Source: Nemopilema nomurai
Taxonomy: Eukaryota; Cnidaria; Scyphozoa; Rhizostomeae; Rhizostomatidae
Direction of reading: 5' to 3'
Length of the DNA: 64,000 nucleotides
NCBI GenBank assembly: GCA_003864495.1
Contig: ML133493.1
Span: 2,611,820-2,675,819 of the forward strand
Under the pieces are notes generated by a model that searched no databases, had not been told where the DNA came from, and saw nothing but the letters and a program-made list of their open reading frames with translations. This document shows positions 24,207-38,673 of the stretch, one piece after another (the stretch's first letter is position 1; every line of letters starts with the position of its first letter). Position numbers and translations under genes: made by a program.

Positions 24207-27200
24207 CTAACTTAGCCAAGGGACATGGCTGGGCCTCTTGGCAAATTTTTATGAACAAGCAGAGTTAAGTTGCATTCTAAAGGCGCGCAGAGAAATTATT
24301 TCTCTAAGGCTGCTAGAGGCATTTGCGTATGATGTAAGACACTTTGGTCGGAATCTTTGGTCGGAAAATTTTGCTAAAAAAAATACCATGTTATTAAATA
24401 ATGAGCATAAAGTGAAAAAAGTAGATATTATATTCAAAATGTTTACCTTTTCTTACTGATCAGCAAAGCACTTTCTCACAAACTAAACAAGCTTTCTCAT
24501 CAACGTTCACTTTTAAATGACAATTGCAAGTTGATGACCGGAGTACTAGAATGAAACATCTAAAATTAGTTGGATGAAGGCTTTGAATGATGTGTCGTGA
24601 ATTAACTAAGTGGAGAATGATGCATCTTAACTTTAGGCAGTGCTTAATTGTAAAGAAGAAATCAAATGGTATAAAAGACTGGTAAAGGTGGCCTGAAAAA
24701 TGTCTATTTGATATTTACTTATGTTAATGTAACATGTAAAATGTTGACATATGTACAAGGAAGCTAATATAAACATGTTATAATGAATTGCTAGAGCATT
24801 GAAATATATTCATATCGTTATAACACTTTGTGTTATTACATTACGTGTGGCATTATAAACATGTGTTGTTCTTCTTCAATGTAGATAGATCCACATTGGT
24901 TCGTTTCTTTCTCACAGAAAACTATTTTAAACTTTCAAAGCAAATGGGCAAAAATAAAGAAGAATATTCTACATTATTCTTCATGGTCTGGACTCTCTTG
25001 TTCACAATAGATACAACATTGTGCGAACTGTTTGAAGCGCTTTTGCTTTTTAAGAATTCATTGATCCATAGGCCTAAGCTAAGTCCTATAGCTAAATGTG
25101 TCAACATGATGGGAAGATATTGACGAATAGCAATTATGAAGTCTTAGCGAAACATGTTTTGGTTTCAAGCTAATGTTTATGGATCGTAATCTGTATATGA
25201 TCACTGCGCTACTGTGCCTTGGGCCGTGAAAGGAAAACACTGTTTTGTTGCTAAGCAGACAAGCATGCATTGCTAAGCAGCTTCTGGACTGCATTGTCAA
25301 GAAATGCCTTTCTGCTCCAAAGTGACCTCGCCGTTTGACCTCGGTGCCGGCGCCAGCCCGATCCATCACTTCGTCTGCCGTCTAGTCCTGTAATGAACCT
25401 ATTGATAACATCTAATAAATGTAGGATAACCGTTTATTATATAAACTGTGTAAATTCGCTGCGGCACCTATCTAATTTTCTTTGGCCAGTGATGTATATA
25501 TAGCCTTTCCACAGCTTTCCACGAAGGATGTTTATATCACCCGTGTATCAAAAACCGCAATTCACGATTAGGAGCTACTTTCAAATGAACGGCGAACAAA
25601 TTTAATCAGTGGAAATTAATTCAGAAGTACTCGTGGTGGTAAAAGCTGCCTGATTGGTGCATCTTCTAAAAAGGCTTTTAACCTAGTTAAGAGCGAAACC
25701 AGCAGAGTTAGGTCCATGTTAGTGTTAGGCGTTATAGCTTCGTTATTTTACAGGGTATGAACCCAGAGTATACCCTCGTCGTCTCATCGCTCCCTTTTGA
25801 AATTGAGAAATTGAGACCAAACAGCCACGTGGCGCTAGTAAGGTGAGCAGAGAGTTGCACCTACAGAAAGAGAACTGCTTCGAATCATCGAATCTAAAAA
25901 GCTCACTTGGTTTGCTGACACTGGCTTTGTGAAATCATTAATTTGAGTAATCGTGGGGACATTTACCTAGTATTTTATCTACTCTTCAACGGCCAGTCGC
26001 ACAAAACATGCTGGTCTATTTTGTTGTTTGTTAGTTCAAAGGTAACCTCCTTCAGCAATCATCAAACATTTGCTGTCTCTCCTGTTGGTTTTTAGAGCGT
26101 GAAAGTCATCATTGAGAGACTCTCGGCGTAAACACAAAATCAAGCGAACACTTTCTCCCTGCACCATTCCTCAAGGTTCATTCATTCGTTCTGCATATTG
26201 TCATGGCTCACAGATGACCCAGCCGTGCACGCACCCCAACTCCACCGGGACAGCTCCTCCGCGTTACAATAGCCATCCATCTACGTTAATGATCTTTCAC
26301 CCGAATCTTTTGTTGATCATAGACTGCGTTTGGATACGCTTGCAGATAATAAAAAACGAGATCGCTTCATCTCCTTTTCGTCTACCAAACAGAACCTCAA
26401 ATCTCCTAGATTATTTTTGGATCATTTGAGCCGTGTCCAATGGGTCACGAATCTATCGGCTCCTAAATCTTTCCTTGAGGTTTGCCCAACGTCCTAAACT
26501 TTCCTGCTGCGTTTATTGGTATTTCCTGGCAAAATGAAAATGTAGTGATACGAGGGTCCCTAATCACGGCTTCTGAATTGTGCTTCGAGGTCATTGCCTA
26601 CGTCATAGGCTCCAAGCAACGGACGCCTAGCCGACGAGGTTAACTCTTCGTCATTTGCTGCTTGGGTCAGTTATTGTTTGCAAGAAGCCGACTCTTTAAC
26701 GTGCATCCATCAAAGTTGCCAAAATTTCAGTAATGACGAATGAGCCAAGTTCTGTACCACCAAACACACTAGAGCCAGGGGCACAAGAAGTAACGTGGCA
26801 CCAAGCCTCTAGCATTAATGGCAGCTTTCCAACTAGGGTCAGTTCGTTTCCACTACAAAAGTCCAATCCTGATAGTTAAGAAAGCCCTATGCATTCCTGT
26901 ATACCAACTGACTAGTGCAATGAAATAAGTATCATAGTTCTGTATGGACCCAGAGTGAATATATGGTCACTTTTAAAAAGTGAAATAAAATGATAATGAA
27001 AAGTTGAAATGGGTCAACACCATTTCAATTCTTTTTAAATGTTCATCAAATTAATGGCTGGAGAGCAAGCTGCCTTGTAAAAGCATGCTGAAGTTGCTAA
27101 GATTTGTTGCACTTGTTTTGAAATGTAGAGCAACTATGTAGAATTTCAAAACACAGTTCATAAAAATGGTATTTGTGGTTCATTATGATAACAACGTAGA

Positions 27201-30023
27201 AGATTTTCATGTTTTTCGAATTCATAGGAACCTTCTATTAAAAAAGGCGATTCCAGCAGATTTTCGGTGTTGTGAGAAAGTTTAAAACACAATACGAATT
27301 CCAGTGGAATGACATCCTGTTACATCCATAAGAGAATGTTCGTGCAGTAGGTCGTGTGGGCGTGGTGCGACATCCAATCAGACGACGTTCAGATATATCA
27401 GTCTTCTACGATGCTACGACCACGTGTAGAAGTGCCCCATGCGAACTGGGTCACCTGAAGGTTTAACGACAGAACCTGAGGTGAACGTTAAGCCTGCTGA
27501 CAGCCTCTCGGCGACTTAAATACACCAGAAGGAGGAGTAATACTAACATTAGAGCCTTAGGAGTTGAAAACGATATTTAAATCGGCTTTTCTTTACCAAT
27601 AAACCTCGCGAGTCTTCATTCTGCCTTTGGAGAAAAGCAGCGTGACTTCAACAGAGACTTTTCTGTCTAGCTTTACATCTACGCAGAAAATTCTACTCTC
27701 GCGGTATATTTGCCCATGTAAGTTGGCCCTTCAGAAAATCGATAGTGATAATATATAAAGAGGTTCAAGTGTTTCCGTGCTTCATATGCAGCCTCGGTCT
27801 AATGTCAGCATGCCTACGAGGTGAGGTAGGCTTGGCAAAGGAGCAGGTACACTTGACAAAAGTCTTGCTCTTTCTTTGGGATTCTTGGGATTTAAAATGG
27901 TTATGCCTAGACTTGGTAAGATTATTGTAGCAAAATTTGATTCAAATTGTCGAGAAACTCATGCACAAATGGCAACACATTTTGGGGATGGACGTTTTTG
28001 CGTGTAACATAATTCTACTCTCTAAAGAGAGATATTTTCCTACGCTTAAAGCAACCGCTTAAAGCACAATGTTATGCGCTCCTTTTCATCGCCTAAGGCT
28101 ATTAGCCTTTTTCACATGGCACACAAATAATTCGCCAATCACCTACAAATGCCATGCCCCCCTTCCCAGAGTCATTACTAGCTCTGAGTTGAACCATAAA
28201 ATAGAACTGTTTGGGCAGGCCAAGGGCAGACAACTTTTAACAATAATCCTAAATGTCTTTAAAGCTTGCATCCTGGAGTACTCATTCATTTTCTGTCCCA
28301 TTATATAGTACATGTGAAACAAATTGTCTAAACAAATTGTAATATTATGTCTTTTCTACATGCTGACAGTTAAGATAGAAGCTGCAACAAGTTAGTGAAG
28401 TTATCGATAGTCTTTGTGAAAAGTTGAAGATTGAGTCTAGATATTTTTGTCCTTCTGAAAGGAGTATTTTGTTGGGCCTGCCAGTGGTGAAGGTGTTGAT
28501 ACGCCTAACTATTTTCAAACATGCAACGCATTGTCGGTGGTCCAATCCCAATCTTGTAAAAAAGGCTTTCCTTTTTTATGTTTCACTTGAATGCTCATTT
28601 GCAAACATGTTATGTTGATGAAGCATCGATAAATGATAGTGAAATGTTCATTTGACCACTCCCACGTTTCTCGCACCACGCCCAACAAGGTCCCCTTCAG
28701 CTCTTCGTGGTCGGTCCGTCTATTAGAATGTTGTATTAGTCAACCACTGGCGATCACCAAGTAACTTGTACAAGTGTGATTACATCAAAATTTTATCTTC
28801 ATCCCACTTGATTGCTGGCTACGTTCTTTCAAACTCCCTAAAATTAGTTTTGACAGACCCAACTTACATCGAGTGACCCGACCGGACTTTATGTAACCCG
28901 ACCCGACTTGCTTGAAGTGACCTGACCCGACTTTCATGAGATAAGACTTTAGTCAATATTATTGATCTCAAGAGAAATTCTAACTTTCAAATTAAGTTTA
29001 TTAAATCTGACTCCACTGAAAATGGAAAGATCAATTCGACTCGGTCAAAACTGGGCTACGACTAACTAGGTTACAACTGTACCTACTAACTGTAATCACT
29101 TTTTGAATAGGCCGTAGGATTCCCAGAAGCGCCTTTGAAAATGAATTCCACGGACTGCAAGGAAAATTGCAGCGAAAGAAGTAAATAACCCGCTGGACGT
29201 AAACAAGCCACTTTCAGCTTATTTTCTGCGACGCTACCTATAATGTGTTTGTTCAATTTCAGATCCATAACGGAAATGCTATCAACTTTGACCCCACATG
29301 TGTTCTTTGGAAACAACCTCTATCCCTAAGTGCATGTTAATGAAATCATCCAATGTTTTTGGTTACTCCCAGGTGTTCTGCTGTCTCTTGCATTATCAAC
29401 GTGCCATTTCATAAGATCTGCGTGACACGTCAGCTCTTGGCAACGCAATTAGCGGCAATTAAGTTAAATAGCATTACTGTAGGGGGGCTGATGAGGCATT
29501 ATTTAAGATTTTTTCCGGAAATGCAGCAATGAGACCAGGCAATGCCGTTCAATGCAGTGCTTTCTTGCTTAGAAGGGTTGTATTTTAAATACGTTTTCAT
29601 TCATAATGTTCATTCGTAACTAGAAATACGTGACTATCATCAGGAAGTAGATTGTGTTCTTGGCCAGTTATACATTCAGCTTAAAATTTGCAGCTTTATT
29701 CTTTACTTGCTGGACATCTTAGAAGTGAAATTGTTTGCTTTGCCTAAGTTATGGTTAGCTTTAAAGGATCCATTTTGCGTTAAAACCCTATGGCAACAAG
29801 AGAATTTGAAATTCCAGCATTGCCCTCACTCAAGGTTGCTTATCAAAGCTATCTGTCGATTTTTTGCCACAGCAAGCCATGAGTGCTTCTTTTGCTGGTC
29901 AAATTATTGCATAGAGTATAGATAAGTCATTGGTAAATCGTGGATGGAATTTTAGATTTGCAATTTTTGATTGTGTATTAAAACTAGGCATTTGCATGTT
30001 AAACTTCCTTTGGTAAATAGCAA
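24207..30023. other. Intergenic DNA, no gene recognised
   Basis: No domain-like open frame was found. At 28872-28934 a GT(G/A)ACC(C/T)GACCCGACTT motif occurs about three times as a degenerate tandem repeat. Related GCACCACGCCCA strings occur near 27360 (minus) and 28673 (plus). Confidence 0.5.
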
Positions 30024-30152
30024 GTGACAAAGGCCAAAGGTCAATAACAAAGAACAAAGGTCAATAACAAAGGACAGAGGCCAAAGGTGAATAACAAAGG
30101 ACAGAGGCCAAAGGTGAATAACAAAGGACAGAGGCAAAAGGTGGATAACAAA
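30024..30152. repeat. 27-base tandem array, about four to five copies
   Basis: The unit is AATAACAAAGGACAGAGGC plus CAAAGGTG. Units are adjacent with few substitutions, and the first and last copies are partial or altered. Because 27 is a multiple of three, the minus strand shows a periodic Leu-rich open frame, which is an artefact of the repeat. Units without spacers exclude a CRISPR array. Confidence 0.85.
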
Positions 30153-33100
30153 GATAGCAAGATTAAAGTTAAGGAATCACGAAAGCAGCTTAATGAGAAC
30201 TCCTTCAAGGAGTCTTCATGAGAATTCCTTCGAAAGATGCATTTCACAAGCCTACAAGTGGATTACAATACATTTTAGAAAAAATACTAGATGCAATAAA
30301 TCCGCTTTCACTTCATCACAGTGAGCATAACAGTCATTGAAATCAGAATTTGAATGAGGCCACAGAATATGGTCTTTTTTAAATCATTTCTAATTGGAGT
30401 TTTCCATGTCATGGCATTCTAGAAGGTCATTTTGATCAGGAGGTCATTTTGTCACGTGAATGATTCTGTTGGTCACCGAGGCCCGAGTTTCAAAGATAGT
30501 TACAGGCAAGGTTTAAATGAAAGTAGAGTGTTTTGTTTACATTCAAGCTGCATCCTCAGCCATTGCAAGAAAATTCACGATTCGGAGCTGCTGATTTCTA
30601 ATTAATGATAAGTTATACTCATCCTTCTACATGGCTTTGCGCAAACAACATTTGTATCATTAGCAAAGGTCCACACAGTTTTCAAAGAACAGCTTCAGCT
30701 GCAGATAGCATATGTTATCAAATCCTGAGCAAGATATCTCTTCAAATGCATCTAATATTTCTAAGATTGGTGTAATCTGTCACATGCAAAATTGAACGCA
30801 GGAAGGGGGTGAGTTTTGGTACAATCATAGTCACAAAATAAACTTATGACTATGGTACAATAACCATCGGCACCCAACAGAAGTATGTCATATGCCCACT
30901 TCAGGTCCACTTCAGGCTTACATTTGGGACGGAACAGGACTGCAATAAATGCCTTGCGAAGTTCACCAGCCATTGGAAATCAGTGGGAATAGGAAACACG
31001 TGACGCATTCCCTACTTCTAGATTTACCTATGGGGTTGCTCAAAATTGATTCGCCTTTCAGGAAATACATGACGTTTAATACAATATTTATTATGAATAA
31101 TGGCTAGAAACTGTAAATGTCCTTTTTATATATCTTTTAGGAGACGAGAATCGAAAGCAGCAAAATTATTCTGAAGCTTCATTTCTGTTAAAACATTTTT
31201 AAGGAAACATCATTGTTGTAAGGGAACGTTGCACAAGGCTTTGATTTATGTGAGGCTTAGGATAACTTTTCTCAGGCCACCCGCTTTTCAACATCGCTCG
31301 AGTTGATCATTATCCTCATTTAGCGCTTATTAATCCGAACTTTCACAACCGTTTATCGAGCAAGGGTGATGATGCCGTTTGCAGACAAGAAAATCAGAAC
31401 TGAAGCTCTTACAACCAAATATAAAACATCTGTTCGCATCGATTCCTGACGAGAGACAAGTTCGCCTGAGGTCATAGTTCGTCACCTCTTAAACCAATGC
31501 ACACTTTTAAGATTAGTACGCTTGCTATAAGTAAGGTTGAGCCACGTTTTGAGGGACGGGAGGGCTCCTAATATCGTTAAATGGCTCCATTTCCCCTTAA
31601 ATTTTCATTTTCATTATTAGGAATAAGAACCGAAGGAAAAATGAGTAATTAATCCATGATGGCATATTCAGCAAGTATTCTGCTGCAGGCAAGATTCCAG
31701 TTCAAGATTGACAAAGCTTATAGGCGGGGGTACCTCATGCGGGGGTTTTCGCGTCACATCTAAAATTATGCATTATATTTGAATAGAAAAAGGCCCCTGT
31801 AGCAAACACGCTTTTACCCTTGTCATGTGTTACTTCGCGCACCAGCACTCAAGGTTCAATTCTCCAACGTGACAACGACTTGTGGTGGTTACATAACACA
31901 TGCCGGGTTAAGAATACAGATATTATATAAGCGTTAGGGGACATGGAGCTGACAAGCAAAGTTTTATGGTCAGTGAAAAAGATTAGGGTGAACAGCTAGC
32001 ACGGAGCTCCAGCAATTATACGGAAGCTGAGCCATGTATTGCTCATGCCATAGGTGGTCGATGGATATCAATCAAAGACTCTAATAAAACAAATAAAGTT
32101 AAAATTCACGTACTAGAAAACAAGTTATTCTTTTTGAATTCTAGGGAATGTGCTAAACAGCATGATGATTTGCAGATATAAAAAGATCTTGGGAACTATT
32201 ATGAACGTATTGAATCTCGCGAGCGAATGCAGCTTTGGAACCACGGGGTTAGTTATCTTCCTTCAACACAAGCATAAATTATGGAGAGAACGAAGCCGAA
32301 GTCCTCGACCCTGCCAACCTTAAAAGATTTGGACGCAACATTCTTTATCTGCTTAAATGAAGGTCTCCAATATAAAATGGCCCTGTATTGACCTTTTACA
32401 CTGTTTTTCCTCAGGGTAGTATTGTAAAAATCAATATTACACCATTTAATCCTTATGCCGGAGTCAATGGAAAAAGGAAAAGTCATTTCATAATAACGAA
32501 AATAGAAACTCAATTACACAAATTTCTTCCTTATACACTGACTGAACGAAACCTAGAAACGAGGCTCTTTCAACAGCTGATAGAACAGTGGAGATAAAGG
32601 GCAGAGTACGAAGCAAAACAGATTGTAAATTACGGCTTTTCAAGAATGAGACACCTTTGAGATTAGAAAAACGAGAATGCTGATCCTTTAAGTCTGTCCA
32701 TTATCTGGATGATATACAGTGTAAGTGACATTGAGAGGACCGATCGGAGCCAACAGGGCTAGATGAACAGAGGCAAAATCGTTGAAATATGGAGCGTTTG
32801 CCATAATACCAGCGAACGTGATATTACTTCAGTGCTGAAATTATTAGTTTAGAAAAAAGAGACTTGAGCCTGAGGTCTCCCAGCATTAGCTGGAGATATT
32901 ACAAGCCATTTATCTTACAAACAGACTTAGAAGTATTGGGACTACTTTAATTGTCATAATATGTTTAAGTGTTGTCAATGTTGATAGTCTGTTTTTCGAC
33001 AGACTGTTTTTTCAGCTGGATGATCGTTAACTTAAATTGAATATGAGAAAACGAACTCCAGTTTAAATGGAAATGAAAATAATTTGTAAACAACCCTCTA

Positions 33101-36100
33101 GATAGGTCAGGCTCCAAGAACGTAAGTGCAATGGGACAATATAAGACACTTCCGTAAGGGATGATAAATGAGGGTTTCTCCAGTGCTTATTACGTCATCA
33201 TTGGGACAAGTTACCTACCGATATGGTATCAAATCCCTTCTTGGTGGCTCGCAATTTCCAAAAAAATAGAGAAAAAGCTGAAGTTTAAGTTACCAAGTTT
33301 GATTCGATTTTTGACAAAATCGTCGACTCGCTTCATTCTTTCACAGTACTAGAAGGTCCACATTGCATCAGGCTTGGAGTGTGTCCTTGTCGACCATAAA
33401 CAGGTTTGATTTGGGTAAAGATGCTTAGACTTTTACATTTAAAGTGTACTGAAAAGTGTCCTTAAGGGTATCCTGAAAGTGTGGTAGTGTATGACTGACC
33501 TGGTATCTTCAGTGTGGCAGAGCTATCGGCTAAAGGGCTGTGGAGTCTAGAATAAAAGAGAAATATAGGCCGTTAGTGTTTGGTCAAATATTGCTACTTC
33601 AGAAACAATTTGTCACAGAAAAGGCTTCTTATTTGAAAACTACTCCATGAATAGGCCTGCAGTCAGCAGTTTATATGCTTTGAATAAAGGGAACCAATTT
33701 CTGAATTTGTTTTGTGAAAACCTGCTTTTTTGTCAAAATGCGAATTAACATTCTATAAGGTTATTTGAATCTTTAAAAGAAAGAGGTTATCTCTTACTTA
33801 ATTTTCTGAATTTAAAATGAACAAAACCTTCTCGACACTTCGGGATTGACGAACGGAAGCACAAAAATTATGAAGCTAATTGAAGAAAAACATAGGTAGA
33901 AACGAAAAACATTATTTTTCTCTGTGAATAGATGTTTTTTACAACAAAAAAATCAAATTAGCTTCGACAAGCGAAAGCATAGCTTTTACAAACTTGAAGT
34001 ACTTTTTCGTGGAGCACGCAGCGTACATCGGACAAATGAAGAATGTGGCTCGAAAACTGGGCGAGGGTTGTGCGAAGGGCGTGTGATTGGCTGTGAAATG
34101 ACCTATCAGCGTCCATTTCTATCTATCTTTAAGATACTTGTATACACATGTTGACTGAAGTAGCAATATTTGCCAGATGAGTGCTTGTACTTGGTAGCTA
34201 GTGTCCTTCATTTTATTTGTCTCACTTTGTCGTAACTGCTGGTCGCAACGTAGTTACGTGCGCAACGCAGTTACGAAAGCATCAAAATAAGATTTTGAGA
34301 ACATATGAAAAACTAAGTTGATTTGATCAGGATGCCAGAAGATAGTTGTTTGTTTTATTTTGAAGCCAAATTTCATTAATTACAACTATATGCATTGCTG
34401 CAGTGAAAGCTCACAATGGGAAATATGCCATTGGTAACAATAGGAAAGCGAACTGGACGCGACCATGGAGACGATAAAAGCAATGAATTTGCGCCCAATA
34501 TCAAGATAGGGATGCCATATCATTAGCCTCTGGGTATACAGCTAATAGGCTAACAGTATCGACAAAGAATTTAGGCTGTCTGTGTGGCTAGTGCATCCAG
34601 ACTTGAACAAGGAAACGACGGCTTAAGCCTTACCACACGATAATTAAATGAGTTCAGCAGACCGAAATTCCACTGCGTACGATAAACGTCGTTCCCCATT
34701 TCTACGTAGGTACACAGCCAATGAATGGTTGGCTTCAAACGATACATTGATAGCAGATAAAACAGATATATAGCCTTGCACTGCTTGCGACAACAAGTTG
34801 ATCAGGGTAAAGAGGTGACAAAATGAACAGCAGACGTGACAAGGCACCGGGACTTCTGCCTCCACTGGTAATGCCCTGCGCCACCAGTTTGTCCAGACAA
34901 CTTTCACAAGTGCCGGAGTACCCTGCCCGCTTGTTGTGATTTCTAAGGGAAATCTTGACTCGGCCTGGTACAAATTAATACCTTTCAGTTAAACAAAGCT
35001 GAGAAAATTTGCACCATGGAAACTGCCAACCAGCTTTTAAGAAATTGACTCTGAGAACATCTTTAAGTCAAAATGACAGTGCCTTATATTATCTATTGGC
35101 GACACCCTTATGTGGTCATTTGCCCCGGGTCCAAGACCATCTGGCGCATTGTTATTCTATGAGGGGGCATAGGACCATCGATAGGTTAAGAGCAAATGCA
35201 AGACAATAGCAGCTTCATTTAGCTACCTGGCACAACTCAACAGAGCTGATTCAATTCCTGTTTCTCGCATTCAAAGTTGCGTATGTGACTTAACTGTTTT
35301 ACTGTTTTATACTCAACCTCAGATGCAAGTGCCTTGTAGAGAAGGGTGCAAGTGCCTTTTAGAGATGGGTGCCAGTGAATGAATGCCTAGAGTAAGCCCA
35401 AATGCTACACAAAATATTCACGCAACATCAAGCTGATATCTTCATTTTATGCTTGAATATCTATGAATGCTTTTGCAAACTGTAAGTAAGTCATCAACTA
35501 TGTAAGTAAGTTTGTCAAAAAATCTTCCTTATTTGATGTAGAATCGGCAAGGTATCGATTTTAATTTCCCATCTTTTAATCCTTCAATTAGAGCAAATTA
35601 TCATTTAATGAACAAACCAGATGAGGTTCTTGTTTGATTCCCACGCACAAGCGCTTTACATCTTTAACTCTCTTTTTACCAAGTATCAGCTTGATATATC
35701 GGATTATTGTTTTGATTCCAGTTATCTTGCTTTTTGTAATTTTGACTTTTTGTTTATAGTTCGTGACGTGCTTTGTTGCTTGTGAGTATCTAGACCTTTG
35801 TTCCTTTGGGGCGTATCATTAAGGTGCCTTAACAACTGGTAATTAATTTATAATAATATTATTACAAATAAAGAAGAGACATGGTTGAATTCGTATTGGA
35901 GAGAATGTTGAGAAGGAATCAATACGTAGAGGGAAATATGATGTGAAAAACAACATTAAGAACAAATTTAGCCAAAAAGAACCATTGCATTCATCCAAGC
36001 TTTTTTGGGTACTGACTAACGCAGGAAACATGACTTCAAGAAGAGAAACATGTAGGAATGACTTCAAGAAGTAGAGGAAAGCAGGCAAACCCTTGTTTAT

Positions 36101-38101
36101 TTTTACATCTCGAGAGCATTTTACCAGCAAACTACCATCCAATGAAGGTCTGCCTTTATACTGAATCCTAGGTATCTGACATGCGATCTTAATTGATTTG
36201 AAGACAATCTAAGGAAAATGGGACTGAGCATATTGATGGCACTCTTTGAAAAGATGCGATTCATAACAAATGTTAGATGACTAAAGCGGCTTAAATTTGC
36301 GAGCTACAGAGCATTTTACTGGCTAGTAGAAGGTATTATCGTCAAGGTGACAGCGGGAAAATTTATGCACTGGCATATTTTAGTCCAACGGTGCAAGGGT
36401 GAAACACCCCCAATGAGCCATTGTCTCACTTTTCTGATTGTGATACCAGAAATAGAATATGGTTTGGCACGAATTGAAAACGGCATTTGAATGTTTGAAA
36501 CAGTCTGAAATTGAGAAAATATTTCCTCTTTGTGTTTTCGAAGGTAGAAAGGCCTTGCTCCATCTATTCTAATAACGGTATATAAACTTTGCCAATTTCA
36601 CCTTATTTGAATAATATTTGTTCTATGTGTAAAACGTATTTTCAAAAACGGACAGAGGCCTCTATCCTTCTCGTTCGACCTTTTCATTGAATATATTTCC
36701 CTTTTTAACAATACATCTCGTATTTGTCAAAGTGCATCATTCATAAGTTTAAGACCGGATAAAATACCTGAAAACTTGTTTTCAATGCCTTTTGAGGGCC
36801 TCTCGCCGCTCCGACTGGGTCAAAGAGGTCAGTTGTCGGAGAGAGGTTTTCGATATTTGTTTACGGCAGATAATACACAGACAGGGGAGGTTTTTCTAGG
36901 ATTTGCCAATCGGAAGGGATGCAAGAAAGGCACTTATCCCAAGCAGTAGTCTGCTCTCATAGCCTTTGATCTGACACCAAGAAAGGGATCAAGTTGTTAG
37001 AGGTTGACGGTTGCCAGAGATCGGTTATGCCCAAACATGCATTGAATGTTTGCCACGAGTCACTGAAGATGCATGCTCGGGTAGCTAATAGAGATTATTT
37101 GGTGTTGTCAATCGGGGCAGACAACAAATCCTGACAAGAAACGATTTCAACTAGCAACTTACCCTTTCTTCTTTACTTCAATATCTCAAATTTGTGATTT
37201 CAAATGATGTTTGTTGGTTGCCTTTTTACCACGCACAAAACCAAGTGAGTTGGAATCCACGGCTAAAAAACAGTCGTTGTGAATTTAAAGACTCAACTTT
37301 GACTAAAACGTCTCATATGAAAGAAATTCAAAAAATAAGGTTTCGATTTCGCTTTCTGATGTGAAGCGGACTCAAACTGATTCATTCTCTCTTTGATGTT
37401 GGCGCAAAAACTGTGACAAGTTAGTTTTCGTTGGTAAAAAGATGCATTTACGTTTTTAAAGGTAAATTTCTGTCAAATAAACTGGGATAATATCCATTCT
37501 TGGAAACAAGTATATAAGCGGTCTGACGGTCGGTTTAGATTCGCTAAAGACATTTTGAAAGCGTGTGTCAGTTTGCTGGTAACAGATCTGAAGGTAAACT
37601 AGTCTCAATGATTGAAGCCAGTTTTAGATGATCAAAAGAGCAAAGAAATGTTCCTTTGATGCTTGAAAGGACCGCTTCAGGTGCGCCGCCCATGGGAATT
37701 CCCATTTTAATGCCTGCAAGGGAAAGCAGCTTGAAAAACTATTAGTTAAACAAATCTTTCTTTATTTAGAGTCATATCCCCGACTATTGGACAATTGAAA
37801 CTTTTGCCGTATGCCATATGACATTTTGACCTTTTATAGACGCTTGGAATGGTAAAGTACCTCATCCCTTTCAAATGCTTAATTTATTTCGATTTATCAC
37901 GATTTTATCAAAACACAGAGCTGACTTGAGCCAATTACGCGTCAGAATTTCGCCATAATTCGCTTTGTTAACAAAAACCGCAAAAGAAGCGCAAAGAAAC
38001 ATGGTGCGTGTATTTATACGAGAGCAGACAAACGGGAGCAGACATTGCGGCGGACGCAACTGAGAGCATCTCCAGAAATTTGGACCTTGGATTCAGAGTG
38101 A
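30153..38101. other. Intergenic DNA, no gene recognised
   Basis: No recognisable coding domain. A 17-base motif (CGCAACG(T/C)AGTTACG) is duplicated near 34243-34275. At 34640-34980 two minus-strand frames stay open for about 100 codons, but neither resembles a family I know. Confidence 0.5.
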
Positions 38102-38673
38102 ATGACATTACACAAAGCAGATGAGGTTGGCGCGCTGAACGGTGGTGATTTACAGTCATTTCAAACTGGTGACATTTTGTGGTTCCTTTAAATATATTGC
38201 TCTTCACGGGGAGCTGATCGTTTTCAGCGGAACATCGGCTTCAAATTGGTTCCTTTGTTGCTGCCACATCTCGAGGCTGCAGCACAAGGACCAGAAACGT
38301 ACCTCAGGTTTCCGAACAGTAACTTTTTGGAGCTGAGCGGGAAACGCTCCATCGAGAGGACAAGAGTCTGTTCACGGATAGCCAAAGGTAACGCCAATAG
38401 CAAACTGTACGGACGAAGATTTGATGTTGAGATTACCCTCTTGAGTTTAAGGAAACGACAGGGCAAGAGCTGCAAGGAATTGTGCTTTTGTTGGTTTTTC
38501 ATCGCTCGATACTCTAATATCGCAGTTAATATCCTGTTTCTGAAGTCAGCTATATTTCATTCTCAGCAGATTTGGAGTGCTCTTACGGGAGAATACAGGC
38601 GAGTCCATCACGACCGACTAGCACGACATTTAAGTGGAAATCAGCGCAGACAACCTCTCTGGACGACCAGTAA
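38102..38673 (+). CDS. Possible small spliced gene or gene fragment, unproven
   Basis: An open exon at 38228-38387 follows a pyrimidine-rich acceptor (GATCGTTTTCAG) and ends at a donor AAAG/GTAACG. It joins in phase to a second exon at 38567-38673 with a NAGNAG acceptor and a TAA stop. The encoded tail includes LRFPNSNFLELSGKRS and ADLECSYGRIQ. A TATA-like TATTTATAC (38011-38019) and an ATG at 38102 lie upstream, but the phase from that ATG does not join cleanly to the frame given. Other frames are also open, so the reading frame is unsettled. Family unknown. Confidence 0.18.

Noticed and set aside
30024..30152. CRISPR array
   Set aside because: Repeat units are directly adjacent without unique spacers, and the window is eukaryotic.
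34644..34973. 109-codon minus-strand frame
   Set aside because: Starts at TTG, a second frame over the same bases is equally open, and neither matches a known domain.
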